64,000 bases of DNA, from contig KE159692.1 in assembly GCA_000403415.2 (NCBI GenBank), positions 275,122 to 339,121 on the forward strand, written 5' to 3'. Position 1 is the first letter of the stretch; each line of letters opens with the position of its first letter. Position numbers and translations under genes: made by a program. This DNA comes from Firmicutes bacterium M10-2. Lineage in GTDB: Bacteria > Bacillota_I > Bacilli_A > Erysipelotrichales > Erysipelotrichaceae. Under the pieces are notes generated by a model, which made no database searches, was not told the origin of the DNA, and saw only the letters and a list, made by a program, of their open reading frames with translations. Positions 1 to 9,014 of this stretch are shown in pieces.

Positions 1-31
1 AATAGTGATCCAATCAAAGGTACAATTCAGA

Positions 32-73
32 CAAAAAAAATAAGCGCACCACTATTTCTAATGATACGCTTAT
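32..73 (-). terminator. Rho-independent terminator downstream of ppdK
   Basis: On the minus strand a 7-bp stem (ATAAGCG/CGCTTAT, 67-73 with 40-46) is followed by a run of Ts (As at 33-40 on the plus strand). It lies about 145 bp beyond the ppdK stop. I see no gene in 74-216. Confidence 0.7.
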
Positions 74-216
74 CATAATTCATTCTTTAATTAAGTCCGC
101 TATAAACGGTTGCATTCGTTTCTCTCCATTGATTTTTCCTTACATACTGTCCGTTAGCCTTTCGGCAAGCTGCCGCCTGCTCGAAAGATAGCGGTAATTC
201 AAAGGAAAGAGAACTG

Positions 217-2844
217 CTACCTACTTTGTATAGCCGCCTGAGCAGCAGCCAAACGCGCAATTGGGACACGATAAGGCGAACATGAAACATAGTCCAAGCC
301 GACTTTATCGACAAAGTGGATCGAAGCAGGATCTCCACCATGTTCACCGCACACGCCAAGCTTGATGTCAGGACGTGTTTGACGACCAAGGTTCGCTGCC
401 ATTTCGACAAGTTTTCCGACACCGTTTTGGTCTAAACGGGCAAATGGGTCGTTTTCGTAAATTTTTGCCGAATAATATTGAGGTAGGAATTTACCCGCAT
501 CATCACGAGAGAATCCGAATGTCAGCTGAGTTAAATCGTTTGTTCCAAATGAGAAGAATTCCGCTTCTTTTGCGATTTCATCCGCAAGAAGCGCTGCACG
601 AGGAACTTCGATCATCGTACCAACATGATATTTCATATCCGACCCGGCTTCTTTGATAATTTCATCTGCTGTTGTCGTTACAATCTTCTTCACATATTTC
701 AATTCGGCAAGATCTCCGATTAACGGAAGCATAATTTCAGGAACAATATTCCATTCTGGATGATTTTTTTGTACATTCAAAGCAGCTTTGATGACAGCGG
801 CTGTCTGCATTTTTGCGATACCTGGATTGGAAACAGCCAAACGAGATCCACGATGCCCCATCATAGGATTCACTTCATGGAGGTTGGAAATCACTTGATT
901 CAATTCATCTTCGCTAATATTCATTTCCACAGCAAGATCCACAATATCATCCGGGTTCGTCGGAACAAATTCATGCAAAGGTGGATCGAGGTAACGAATC
1001 GTCACCGGACGACCTTCCATGGCTTCGTAAATTCCTTCGAAGTCTTTTTGCTGCATAGGTTCCAATTTATCCAATGCCGCTTTCATTTGATCATCTGTTT
1101 TTGCAACGATCATTTCACGAATCGCTTTGATCTTATCGCCTTCAAAGAACATATGTTCTGTACGAACAAGCCCTATACCTTCAGCACCAAACGCTACAGC
1201 TTGGGCTGCATCGCGAGGGGTATCGGCATTTGTACGAATCTTTAAACGGCGCCGTTGATCAGCCCATTCCATGAAGCGTTCGAAATCACCTGAAATTTTC
1301 GCAGGAACAGTTTTGATTGCTTCGCCGTACACATTTCCTGTCGAACCATCAATTGAGATCCAATCTCCGCGGTTGAAACGTTTATCGCCAATTACGAAGT
1401 ATCCTTCGTCATCATGCATTTCGATATCTCCTGCGCCGGATACACAGCAAGCTCCCATGCCACGGGCAACGACAGCTGCGTGGCTCGTCATACCTCCGCG
1501 CACTGTAAGGATACCTCGAGAAACTGCCATCCCTTCGATATCTTCCGGAGATGTTTCCAAACGAACAAGGATCACTTTTTTACCTTTTTCAGCTTCTTCT
1601 TTTGCTTCATCGGCCGAGAACACGATTTGTCCGGAACCGGCACCAGGCGATGCAGGAAGAGCGGATGTAACAACTTCAGCAGCTGCCAAAGCATCTGCAT
1701 CAAACATTGGGTGCAGCAAAGAATCAAGTTGCTGCGGTTCAACCATCATCAATGCTTCATCTGTATTGATTAAACCTTCATCAACCATGTCGCAAGCAAT
1801 CTTCAAAGCCGCTTGAGCTGTCCGCTTTCCGTTACGAGTCTGAAGCATGAACAATTTACCGTTTTCGATGGTAAATTCCATATCTTGCATATTTTTATAA
1901 TGATTTTCAAGTTTAGAACAAATATTGACAAATTGATCATAAGCCGTTGGCGATATTTCTTTTAACTGATCGATCTTTTGAGGCGTACGAACTCCAGCAA
2001 CTACGTCCTCACCTTGTGCATTCATCAAGAATTCACCATACAGTTTATTTTCACCTGTTGCAGGGTTTCTCGTAAACGCAACCCCTGTTCCACAGTCTTC
2101 GCCCATATTGCCGAATACCATCATTTGAACATTGACAGCTGTTCCCCAATCTCCTGGGATATCATTCATACGGCGATAGTAAATCGCACGATCATTGTTC
2201 CATGATCTGAACACCGCTTCGATGGCTTCCATCATTTGCTGTTTTGGATCGGTCGGGAAATCTTCTCCCAGACCTTCATGATAGAACTCTTTAAAACGTT
2301 TTACCAGCTCTTTCATGTCATCAGCAGTGAGCTCAAGGTCATCTTTGATTCCTTTTTCCGCCTTTAATTCATCAATGATTTCTTCAAAACGTTTTTTTGA
2401 TAATCCTTTGACAACATCCGCAAACATCTGGATGAAACGACGATATGAATCATATGCGAAACGTGGATTTCCACTCTTTTGAGCAATCGTTTCAGCAACC
2501 ACATCGTTAATTCCCAAATTCAAGATCGTATCCATCATTCCAGGCATACTTGCCCGGGCTCCAGAACGAACGGAAACGAGCAGCGGATTTTCCGCATCAC
2601 CGAATTTTTTTCCGGTTTCTTCTTCTAGTTTTGCGAGATATTCCATGATCTGCGCTTTAATTTCGTCATTGATCACTTCTTCATCCTCATAATATTGATT
2701 ACAAGCCTCGGTTGTGATCGTGAACCCATTCGGGACCGGCATTCCCAATTTGCTCATCTCTGCTAGGTTCGCCCCTTTTCCACCAAGAAGATTGCGCATG
2801 TTCGCATCGCCTTCGTTAAAAAGGTAGACATACTTTTTTTCCAT
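217..2844 (-). CDS. ppdK: Pyruvate, phosphate dikinase
   Basis: This cytosolic enzyme interconverts pyruvate, ATP and phosphate with PEP, AMP and PPi. The 875-residue length is normal for PPDK. The N-terminal ATP-grasp part holds GGKGANLAEMSKLG. The central phosphohistidine domain has GGMTSHAAVVARGMG with the catalytic His. The C-terminal TIM-barrel PEP-binding part ends near GVCGEHGGDP. The start at 2844 follows GGAGG at 12-nt spacing; an in-frame upstream Met lacks such a site. A CcpA-type cre site overlaps the promoter region, so carbon catabolite control is likely. The gene is monocistronic, between two terminators. Confidence 0.96.
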   Translation of the reverse strand: MEKKYVYLFNEGDANMRNLLGGKGANLAEMSKLGMPVPNGFTITTEACNQYYEDEEVINDEIKAQIMEYLAKLEEETGKKFGDAENPLLVSVRSGARASMPGMMDTILNLGINDVVAETIAQKSGNPRFAYDSYRRFIQMFADVVKGLSKKRFEEIIDELKAEKGIKDDLELTADDMKELVKRFKEFYHEGLGEDFPTDPKQQMMEAIEAVFRSWNNDRAIYYRRMNDIPGDWGTAVNVQMMVFGNMGEDCGTGVAFTRNPATGENKLYGEFLMNAQGEDVVAGVRTPQKIDQLKEISPTAYDQFVNICSKLENHYKNMQDMEFTIENGKLFMLQTRNGKRTAQAALKIACDMVDEGLINTDEALMMVEPQQLDSLLHPMFDADALAAAEVVTSALPASPGAGSGQIVFSADEAKEEAEKGKKVILVRLETSPEDIEGMAVSRGILTVRGGMTSHAAVVARGMGACCVSGAGDIEMHDDEGYFVIGDKRFNRGDWISIDGSTGNVYGEAIKTVPAKISGDFERFMEWADQRRRLKIRTNADTPRDAAQAVAFGAEGIGLVRTEHMFFEGDKIKAIREMIVAKTDDQMKAALDKLEPMQQKDFEGIYEAMEGRPVTIRYLDPPLHEFVPTNPDDIVDLAVEMNISEDELNQVISNLHEVNPMMGHRGSRLAVSNPGIAKMQTAAVIKAALNVQKNHPEWNIVPEIMLPLIGDLAELKYVKKIVTTTADEIIKEAGSDMKYHVGTMIEVPRAALLADEIAKEAEFFSFGTNDLTQLTFGFSRDDAGKFLPQYYSAKIYENDPFARLDQNGVGKLVEMAANLGRQTRPDIKLGVCGEHGGDPASIHFVDKVGLDYVSCSPYRVPIARLAAAQAAIQSR

Positions 2845-2877
2845 GACTTTTCCTCCCATACATTGTAAATAGATTTT

Positions 2878-2905
2878 TGTAACCGTTTACATCATAAGGA
2901 GTATA
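2878..2905 (-). promoter_or_regulatory. ppdK promoter with cre (CcpA) operator
   Basis: On the minus strand a TATACT -10 box (2900-2905) is followed by TGTAAACGGTTACA (2878-2891), which matches the cre consensus TGNNANCGNTNNCA at every fixed base. The cre lies at about +8 to +22, a position where CcpA usually represses. The -35 box is weak. Confidence 0.65.
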
Positions 2906-2930
2906 ACACATTATGTGAAAACTGACCATA

Positions 2931-2959
2931 AAAAAAGCAGAAATTTTCATTTCTGCTTT
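2931..2959 (-). terminator. Rho-independent terminator of spx
   Basis: An 11-bp perfect stem (AAAGCAGAAAT/ATTTCTGCTTT) with a 4-nt loop and a minus-strand T run lies 5 bp beyond the spx-like stop codon. Confidence 0.85.
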
Positions 2960-2963
2960 CATT

Positions 2964-3428
2964 TCATAAAAGATCATTCATAAGCAATCCATCCGAATCC
3001 GGATTTTTCCGAACATTGATGCAAAGTTCTAAGTTCGAACAGGATGCCGGACAACGATCTTCGACTTTCAGGCGAATATGTGCCGGCGTCAAAGATGTGA
3101 TCTCTTCTTCATCAAATCCAACGACTACACTATTTTTCGATAATATAATCGGTCTTTTCAAAACAGATGGATTATTTTGGATCAAACGAATCAATTCGTT
3201 CATGGACATATCTTCTATATTTTTATTCAACAAACGATAACTTTTCGATCGTATAGAAATAATATCGCTTGTTCCGTTTTCGCATCGCGAAAGCAAGAAC
3301 TTAATTTCATCTTCACGCATCAAAGTCGTAAATATATTCTTTTCGATAAATTCAATATGCTTGTCTTTCAACCATTGTTTCGCCTTGCGGCAGCTTGCAC
3401 ATCCCGAAGATGTATAGAGAATTAGCAT
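2964..3428 (-). CDS. Spx/ArsC-family regulatory protein
   Basis: A thioredoxin-fold Spx/ArsC-family protein; Spx proteins bind the RNA polymerase alpha C-terminal domain and redirect transcription under disulfide stress. The N-terminal redox motif CASC (residues 10-13) is the CXXC switch of Spx. The LKRPIILSKNSVVVGFDEEE stretch is the typical Spx/ArsC core. At 154 residues it is longer than usual Spx (about 130). The extra C-terminal tail is Cys-rich (CPASCSNLELC near residues 129-139). The start follows AGGAGGTTTT. It has its own promoter and terminator, and is divergent from trpS. Confidence 0.85.
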   Translation of the reverse strand: MLILYTSSGCASCRKAKQWLKDKHIEFIEKNIFTTLMREDEIKFLLSRCENGTSDIISIRSKSYRLLNKNIEDMSMNELIRLIQNNPSVLKRPIILSKNSVVVGFDEEEITSLTPAHIRLKVEDRCPASCSNLELCINVRKNPDSDGLLMNDLL

Positions 3429-3454
3429 AAAACCTCCTGCTATCTATCTTAAAT

Positions 3455-3482
3455 ATTGTATCACTTTTTCTTAAGCAATCAA
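3455..3482 (-). promoter_or_regulatory. Sigma-A-type promoter of the spx-like gene
   Basis: The minus strand reads TTGATT, a 16-bp spacer, then TACAAT. It lies about 27 bp upstream of the spx-like start codon, in the intergenic region shared with divergent trpS. Confidence 0.6.
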
Positions 3483-3557
3483 CAAAACAAAAAAACTCTT
3501 CCCTCTCTCTTCGTTATTTCGTGATAGAATAGAATCATTGCAAGGAGGAAAAACATC

Positions 3558-4541
3558 ATGAAACGAATGTTAAGTGGGATCAAACCGACCGGACGCCTAC
3601 ATTTAGGAAATTACATTGGCGCGATTTCCCAATTTAAAAAATATCAAGATGAATACGAAATGTTTATATTCATCGCCAACGAGCATGCGATCACCGTACC
3701 GATCGAAGCCAAAGATTTAAGAAAAAACACAAAAGATCTAATTGCTCTTTATTTAGCTTGCGGGCTTGATCCAGAAAAGGTCACCATCTTTCTGCAAAGC
3801 GATGTGCCAGCACATGCACAGCTTGGATGGGTCATGATTTGTATGTCGTATATGGGCGAACTGCAGCGAATGACTCAATATAAAGATAAAACCGCAAAAG
3901 GAGAAACAGGCGTGACTGCCGGACTGTTTACTTATCCCCCACTCATGGCTGCCGATATCCTGTTATATGATCCGGATTATGTTCCTGTCGGAGTCGATCA
4001 AAAACAACATGTCGAACTGACTCGCAACTTGGCGGAACGTTTCAATCATCGCTATTCCGATACATTCAAAATTCCCGAACCGCTAACGACGAAGGTCGGG
4101 CAAAAAATCTTTTCCTTGCAGGATCCGGAAAAGAAAATGTCCAAATCCGCAGCAGATCCGAAAGGAACCATCGATCTGCTTGACGATCCTGCCGCAGCCC
4201 GGAAGAAAATCATGTCAGCAAAGACCGATTCTCTAGGAATCATTCAATTTGACCCAATCAATCAACCGGGTCTTGCGAATTTGTTAACTATTCAATCCGT
4301 ATTGACCAATGAGCCGGTCGAATCAATCGTTTCCCGCTATGAGGGAAAAGGATATGGCGAGCTAAAAAAAGAAATCGGACAAACGGTTTTCGATTTTTTG
4401 AGCAATTTACAGGAAAAATATAATGAAATCCTCAAATCCGGAAAAGTAGAAGAAGTATTAAAGAACGGAGCTGAAAAGGCATCTTATATCGCGAACAAAA
4501 AGATTCGAAAAGTCTATAAAAAAGTAGGCTTCACTCTATGA
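3558..4541 (+). CDS. trpS: Tryptophanyl-tRNA synthetase
   Basis: This class Ic aminoacyl-tRNA synthetase charges tRNA-Trp in the cytosol. The HIGH-type signature is seen as GRLHLGNYIGA near residue 12 and the KMSKS motif is exact near residue 194. The length (327) is normal. The start follows AAGGAGG at 10-nt spacing. A TAGAAT -10-like box lies just upstream. The 130-bp upstream gap is too short for a full T-box leader and none is visible. The stop overlaps the next gene's ATG (ATGA), so the two are translationally coupled. Confidence 0.97.
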   Translation: MKRMLSGIKPTGRLHLGNYIGAISQFKKYQDEYEMFIFIANEHAITVPIEAKDLRKNTKDLIALYLACGLDPEKVTIFLQSDVPAHAQLGWVMICMSYMGELQRMTQYKDKTAKGETGVTAGLFTYPPLMAADILLYDPDYVPVGVDQKQHVELTRNLAERFNHRYSDTFKIPEPLTTKVGQKIFSLQDPEKKMSKSAADPKGTIDLLDDPAAARKKIMSAKTDSLGIIQFDPINQPGLANLLTIQSVLTNEPVESIVSRYEGKGYGELKKEIGQTVFDFLSNLQEKYNEILKSGKVEEVLKNGAEKASYIANKKIRKVYKKVGFTL

Positions 4542-5248
4542 TCGATATCGAATCGCTCTTAAACGAAAAAATCGATCCTCAATATCTTTTATTTCATTCA
4601 AACCTTGTTCCCGGTAAAACCATTCGAGGGATTCGAACAAACGATCTGCAGCAGATCGCCAATCAAATTTTCGAAAAAGAAGGAACTGCATTTTTGGATC
4701 AAAAACCACAAAACGATTATGAATTCTCAGTGATCTACGGAATGCAATGTGCCAGAAAAGAGCTTTCTTTCTCTCAGCATATTCATTATCTGGAAAAATG
4801 GCTGAAAGTCAACGACAACTGGGCCTGCAACGATCTTGTATGCACACGACAAAAATGGATCCGCCACCGAAAAAAAGAAATGGAACCTTTTCTGTTGGAG
4901 TGGTTCAAGACAAACAATGCGTGGAATCAGCGATTTGTTTATACAACTTTGCTTGCGCACTATAAAAAAGAAGAAGATTTACCTTTCATTCAAAGTGTAT
5001 TGCATCTTCCTTATCAACAAACATATTATACGCAAATGGGACTTGCATGGCTGCTTTGCGAGCTGTTGATCCGCTATCCTTGCCAAACGGAAAGCTTGCT
5101 TCTAAGGAATCAATTCGATCCGTTCACCGTTCAAAAAGCGTTTCAGAAAGCCATCGAATCCAATCGGATTTCCCCGGAAACAAAAAACAAATACAGACTT
5201 TTAAAGCAAACACTCAAAAAGGAGCAAAAACAGAAATTATTGTTTTAA
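4538..5248 (+). CDS. DNA alkylation repair protein (AlkD-like)
   Basis: The product resembles HEAT-like-repeat DNA glycosylases (AlkC/AlkD type) that excise alkylated purines. It is 236 residues, all helical in character. The segment KVNDNWACNDLVC (near residue 90) matches the conserved DNW..xD region of AlkD proteins. It overlaps the trpS stop by 4 bp, giving a two-gene operon that ends at a strong terminator. No other catalytic residue can be assigned with certainty by eye. Confidence 0.75.
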   Translation: MIDIESLLNEKIDPQYLLFHSNLVPGKTIRGIRTNDLQQIANQIFEKEGTAFLDQKPQNDYEFSVIYGMQCARKELSFSQHIHYLEKWLKVNDNWACNDLVCTRQKWIRHRKKEMEPFLLEWFKTNNAWNQRFVYTTLLAHYKKEEDLPFIQSVLHLPYQQTYYTQMGLAWLLCELLIRYPCQTESLLLRNQFDPFTVQKAFQKAIESNRISPETKNKYRLLKQTLKKEQKQKLLF

Positions 5249-5268
5249 TTTCTGTCTGCTCCTTTTTT
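5216..5268 (+). terminator. Bidirectional terminator between the AlkD-like and UppP-like genes
   Basis: The outer stem AAAAAGGAGCA/TGCTCCTTTTT and inner stem ACAGAAATT/AATTTCTGT are followed by a T run. The A run on the left would serve the opposite strand, from which the convergent UppP-like gene arrives. The left arm starts inside the AlkD-like coding end. Confidence 0.8.
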
Positions 5269-5338
5269 ATTCTTCTTTTATTGTTTTGTTTATACCTTAA
5301 AATACGAATTTTTAATCTGTGAACTGCCAGCCATTCTT

Positions 5339-6148
5339 TCAAACACAAAAAGTCATAAAGATCAATACGCCAAGTGCAATGCGATACCACCCGATTCCCT
5401 TCCATGAATGATTCTTGATAAAATTCAAGAAAATACGAATAGTAGCTACCGCACACACAAAAGAGAAACAGCTTCCTAAAATGATCATAATGACTTGAGA
5501 TAAAGAAATTGTATTTCCCATCCAAAAATAAACATACACTTCAAAGAGTCCGGAAAACAGCAAAGCGGGTCCCATCAGCAAATATCCAAAACGGCTCGCA
5601 GTCTCTTTCGAGCATCCCACATACAATCCTCCAAGAATCGAAAACGCATAATACGAGGCTCCCGGAATAAGAGCAACACATTGAACAAGCCCGATCACAA
5701 AAGCATGAAGCGGATCAAGCTTTTCCAAAGAGGTGATCTTTTCTTTTGAACTGCGATCGGGAATCAACAAAAAGATGATTCCAATCGAAATCAAGGATAC
5801 CACGATCACAAATGTAGCATCCAAATATTTTTGAATCCACGAACCAATCAAAAATATTCCAACACCAATCGGAAGCGATCCAAAAAAGATGTTTTTCCAT
5901 AAATGGAACATTTTCTTTTTTTCGGCTCCATGACTTGAAAAAAGTACTTTTCGAAACACATAGAAAATCGCGCAGATCGTGCCAATCTCGATCGCAACTT
6001 TAAAAAATTGATAAAATCGATTGGGACTCAATTGCCACAATCCCTGAACAATCAAAAGATGAGCTTTCGAACTAATAGGCAGACATTCCGTAATACCGGT
6101 TAATATTCCCAATAAGATAGAGTGGATCCAATCAAAGATCAAGTGCAT
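5339..6148 (-). CDS. Undecaprenyl-diphosphatase-like membrane protein (UppP/BacA family)
   Basis: UppP/BacA proteins recycle undecaprenyl pyrophosphate at the membrane. This 269-residue protein has many hydrophobic segments and the family block TECLPISSKAH (residues 20-30) with Glu21, Ser27 and His30 kept. Other catalytic positions differ from canonical BacA: residue 17 is Thr instead of Glu, 28 is Lys instead of Thr, and the PGxSRS motif reads PGASYY (162-167), losing the key Arg. Either the enzyme is divergent or it acts on another lipid. It follows murD by 7 bp, so the cell-wall context fits. Confidence 0.75.
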   Translation of the reverse strand: MHLIFDWIHSILLGILTGITECLPISSKAHLLIVQGLWQLSPNRFYQFFKVAIEIGTICAIFYVFRKVLFSSHGAEKKKMFHLWKNIFFGSLPIGVGIFLIGSWIQKYLDATFVIVVSLISIGIIFLLIPDRSSKEKITSLEKLDPLHAFVIGLVQCVALIPGASYYAFSILGGLYVGCSKETASRFGYLLMGPALLFSGLFEVYVYFWMGNTISLSQVIMIILGSCFSFVCAVATIRIFLNFIKNHSWKGIGWYRIALGVLIFMTFCV

Positions 6149-6155
6149 AGTAAGG

Positions 6156-7460
6156 TTAATCCTTTCTGAATTTGTTTACGATCCCCTTGAAAATTTCCCC
6201 TCGAATTTCATAGTTTTTAAATTGATCGAATGACGAGCATGCCGGTGACAGCAACACCACATCTCCCGGATTTGCGATCTTCATCGCTTCGTTGAACGCT
6301 TCCTCCATCGTTTCCACACTCGTCTGATAAGTAAAGATATCTCTGAATCGGTCTTTCGTTTCTCCGAATGAGAAGCAGTGCTTTACCTCCGAATCATATT
6401 GTTTTAAGTCGTCGAAAGAAATGTGTTTATCTTTTCCTCCGCACAATAAGATCACATTGCGATCAAAAGCCGACAATGCTGCGCAAGCCGCATGCGTATT
6501 GGTTGCTTTCGTATCGTTATAAATCCGGATCCCGTTGATTTCCCGAACAAATTCGATCCGATGTTCGACTCCTTTAAACTCTTTGATCACACTTTGGATT
6601 TCTTCAAGAGAAACCCCCAATTTATATGCCATACATGCAGCCATCATCGCATTTCCACAGTTAAAATCCCCCACGATTTTCAAATCTTCGATATCGAACA
6701 ATTTAATATCTTTAAGCCAAGCGGCCCCATCTTTTTTATAAAGATCGACATCTGTTCTTTTCAGCGAGAAATCAATGACTGTACAAGGAATATGTGTCGC
6801 ATATTTCATGATCATTTCATCATCCACATTGCGAATAAACCAGTCATCTTTCGTACAATTTTGATAGATTTTCATTTTCGAGCGATAATATGATTCCAAT
6901 GAATCCATATAATCCAAATGATCGGGAGCCAAATTGGTCACCGTACACACATCCGGATGAAAATTTTCGATACCAAGAAGCTGGAAATTCGATAGTTCAA
7001 GCGCCACATCCAGCACTTCATCCCCATGCTCTAATACTACATCGGATAATGGAATTCCGATATTTCCGGCTACCTGTGCATTCGAATCTTTTTTCTTGAG
7101 CATTTCATATAATAAAGTGGTCACAGTCGTTTTTCCGTCAGTTCCTGTAATCGCTCCGTAATGAAAGTTTTTTGTCAATGAAGAGGCCGTTTCGATTTCC
7201 GTATAAATTTTATCCTTGCGATCTACAAAGTACTTGATCAGCGGAGCCGTATATGGGATCCCCGGATTTTTTACGATCAAAGCGTATTCCCAGTCTTTTA
7301 AACATTCAGGGTGCCCTTGATCATATACTGTAATTCCTTCCAATCCTTCCCGATCGATTTTTTTCATATCTGTCAAAATGACATCATATCCGGCTTTTTT
7401 TAGCAGTTTCGCAGCTGCAATCCCGCTTCGGGCTGCACCGATCACCAACGCCTTTTCCAT
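6156..7460 (-). CDS. murD: UDP-N-acetylmuramoyl-L-alanine--D-glutamate ligase
   Basis: MurD adds D-glutamate to UDP-MurNAc-L-Ala in cytosolic peptidoglycan synthesis. The 434-residue protein begins with a Rossmann-like GAARSGIAAAKLL and has the Mur-ligase P-loop GTDGKTTVTTLL near residue 106. It has the central NTKATNTHAACAAL block and a C-terminal ligase domain (LLCGGKDKHISF). It follows mraY by 3 bp, so mraY-murD-UppP-like forms one minus-strand wall operon. Confidence 0.96.
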   Translation of the reverse strand: MEKALVIGAARSGIAAAKLLKKAGYDVILTDMKKIDREGLEGITVYDQGHPECLKDWEYALIVKNPGIPYTAPLIKYFVDRKDKIYTEIETASSLTKNFHYGAITGTDGKTTVTTLLYEMLKKKDSNAQVAGNIGIPLSDVVLEHGDEVLDVALELSNFQLLGIENFHPDVCTVTNLAPDHLDYMDSLESYYRSKMKIYQNCTKDDWFIRNVDDEMIMKYATHIPCTVIDFSLKRTDVDLYKKDGAAWLKDIKLFDIEDLKIVGDFNCGNAMMAACMAYKLGVSLEEIQSVIKEFKGVEHRIEFVREINGIRIYNDTKATNTHAACAALSAFDRNVILLCGGKDKHISFDDLKQYDSEVKHCFSFGETKDRFRDIFTYQTSVETMEEAFNEAMKIANPGDVVLLSPACSSFDQFKNYEIRGEIFKGIVNKFRKD

Positions 7461-7463
7461 AAA

Positions 7464-8444
7464 TTACATCACTCCTAACCACAATCCGCAAAGGGCACAC
7501 ACAATCCCTACGATCCAAAAATTTCTGACGACCTTTTCTTCGGCCCATCCACTCTTTTCGAAATGATGATGAAGCGGAGCCATTAAAAAGATTCTTTTTT
7601 TCGTTCTTTTATAATGGGTGACTTGAATGATTACACTCAGCACTTCGGCCACAAATACCGCACCGATAAGAACTAGCAAAATTTCCTGTTTGAGAACCAT
7701 TGCGACAGCTGCAATCAATCCTCCCAGCGCCAAACTTCCTGTATCACCCATAAAAATCTTTGCGGGATGCAAATTGAATACCAAATATCCAAGCAGAGAA
7801 AATACGACAAGAAAAATCAAGAAGGCCACATTGAGCTGGCCTTGAATGATCGCAAACACCATAAACGGTATCAAAGCAATCGTCATCAAACCGGAACAAA
7901 GTCCATCAACACCATCTGTTAAATTAACTGCATTCGTTTCTGCCGTAAACATGATAAATACCAAAAAGAAATAGAAAATCCCAAGATCGATTGTCTGATC
8001 GATGATCGGAATCCATACTCCCGTCGATGCAGTCGATCGATACAACAGGAAAAACACAATAGCCAATACGGACTGCAATAGAAATTTCACGCCGGGTTTC
8101 AAGCCTTCATTGTCTTTTCTTACGACAATGATATAGTCATCAATAAAGCCGATCAAACCATATCCTATATAAGCCAATAAAATAATCCCTGTATTGAGAT
8201 CCAATTTAAACGGCGTGCAAAAAGACAAAATCAAAAAAACAACAGACGGAATCAAAATAAAAGCAAGTCCGCCCATAGTCGGCGTTCCGTTTTTCTTTTT
8301 ATGGGATTCAAGTCCTTCTCCTCTTTCAGTCTGTCCAAATTTGATCTTATGCAAATAGGCAATGAGTGCTGGCATGATCCAGAGCATCAACCCCAATGTA
8401 ATCAGACCTCCGGTCGTCATCGCAAGTATTGCGTTTATATTCAT
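7464..8444 (-). CDS. mraY: Phospho-N-acetylmuramoyl-pentapeptide transferase
   Basis: MraY makes lipid I by joining UDP-MurNAc-pentapeptide to undecaprenyl phosphate in the membrane. The protein is multi-spanning, with the conserved NAVNLTDGVDGL, FMGDTGSLALGG and HHHFEKSGW motifs. The start at 8444 (MNINAIL) gives 326 residues and follows GTGAGG. An in-frame upstream Met adds 19 residues without family similarity. It is first in the wall operon and divergent from rpmB. Confidence 0.95.
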   Translation of the reverse strand: MNINAILAMTTGGLITLGLMLWIMPALIAYLHKIKFGQTERGEGLESHKKKNGTPTMGGLAFILIPSVVFLILSFCTPFKLDLNTGIILLAYIGYGLIGFIDDYIIVVRKDNEGLKPGVKFLLQSVLAIVFFLLYRSTASTGVWIPIIDQTIDLGIFYFFLVFIMFTAETNAVNLTDGVDGLCSGLMTIALIPFMVFAIIQGQLNVAFLIFLVVFSLLGYLVFNLHPAKIFMGDTGSLALGGLIAAVAMVLKQEILLVLIGAVFVAEVLSVIIQVTHYKRTKKRIFLMAPLHHHFEKSGWAEEKVVRNFWIVGIVCALCGLWLGVM

Positions 8445-8696
8445 TTTCAAAACCTCACATTCATATCGATTATAACATAGGAAAAAGAAAGAAAGGCACA
8501 AAAATAGCTTGTCATCCGCAAGACAGAAATTACAGAAATAGACAAGTGCCGACAGATTCGATCTTTCCTTATTATTCTTTTGTTCTTTTTAAGACAATAG
8601 CAGAAAATAACACAAAATCACCGCTTTACCTATAGCTCCTTTTTCTTTTTTTATTTGATTTTTCGAAAGATAAAGAAAAACTCGCCAATAAAATAC

Positions 8697-8725
8697 TTGA
8701 AAAACAGTACTCAGAATGGTATTAT
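8697..8725 (+). promoter_or_regulatory. rpmB promoter
   Basis: TTGAAA (8697-8702), a 17-bp spacer and TATTAT (8720-8725) form a strong sigma-A-type promoter. The remaining 8445-8696 stretch is AT-rich, should hold the divergent mraY promoter, and shows no other feature I can support. Confidence 0.75.
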
Positions 8726-8767
8726 GTTTAAGCAATTGTGCAAATGGAAGTAAAGGGGGACAGCAAG

Positions 8768-8962
8768 ATGTCAAGAAGATGTGCAGTATCTGGTAGAGGT
8801 CCTTTATCTGGAAACAAACGTTCTCACTCTATGCACGCGACTCGTCGTAAATGGAATGTTAACCTTCAGAAGGCTACCATCATGGTAGACGGCAAGCCAA
8901 AAAAAGTTCGCGTAAGTGCTCGTGCCTTGAGAACATTAAAAAAACAAAACGCAGCAATGTAA
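8768..8962 (+). CDS. rpmB: 50S ribosomal protein L28
   Basis: A basic ribosomal protein of the large subunit, 64 residues. It starts [20 protein letters not shown] and contains the L28 signature region (KWNVNLQK..) and a C-terminal [14 protein letters not shown]. The start at 8768 follows AAAGGGGGACAGCAAG. Translation further upstream in frame has no family similarity. It has its own promoter and terminator, as is common for rpmB. Confidence 0.96.
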   Translation: MSRRCAVSGRGPLSGNKRSHSMHATRRKWNVNLQKATIMVDGKPKKVRVSARALRTLKKQNAAM

Positions 8963-8975
8963 TCTTTACTAGATC

Positions 8976-9008
8976 AAAAAAAGGAAGAGGATCTCCTCTT
9001 CCTTTTTT
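8976..9008 (+). terminator. Bidirectional terminator after rpmB
   Basis: An 11-bp stem AAGGAAGAGGA/TCCTCTTCCTT with a 2-nt loop is flanked by A and T runs. It serves rpmB and probably the convergent minus-strand operon ending at 9015. Confidence 0.85.
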
Positions 9009-9014
9009 CATTGT

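Noticed and set aside
87-422. 111-codon ORF past the ppdK end
   Set aside because: Overlaps the ppdK 3' end out of frame and lacks family content.
760-2205. Plus-strand ORFs inside ppdK
   Set aside because: Shadows of the coding strand without Shine-Dalgarno or family content.
3429-3557. T-box leader in front of trpS
   Set aside because: Only about 130 bp, most of it used by the divergent spx promoter; no specifier loop or antiterminator is visible.
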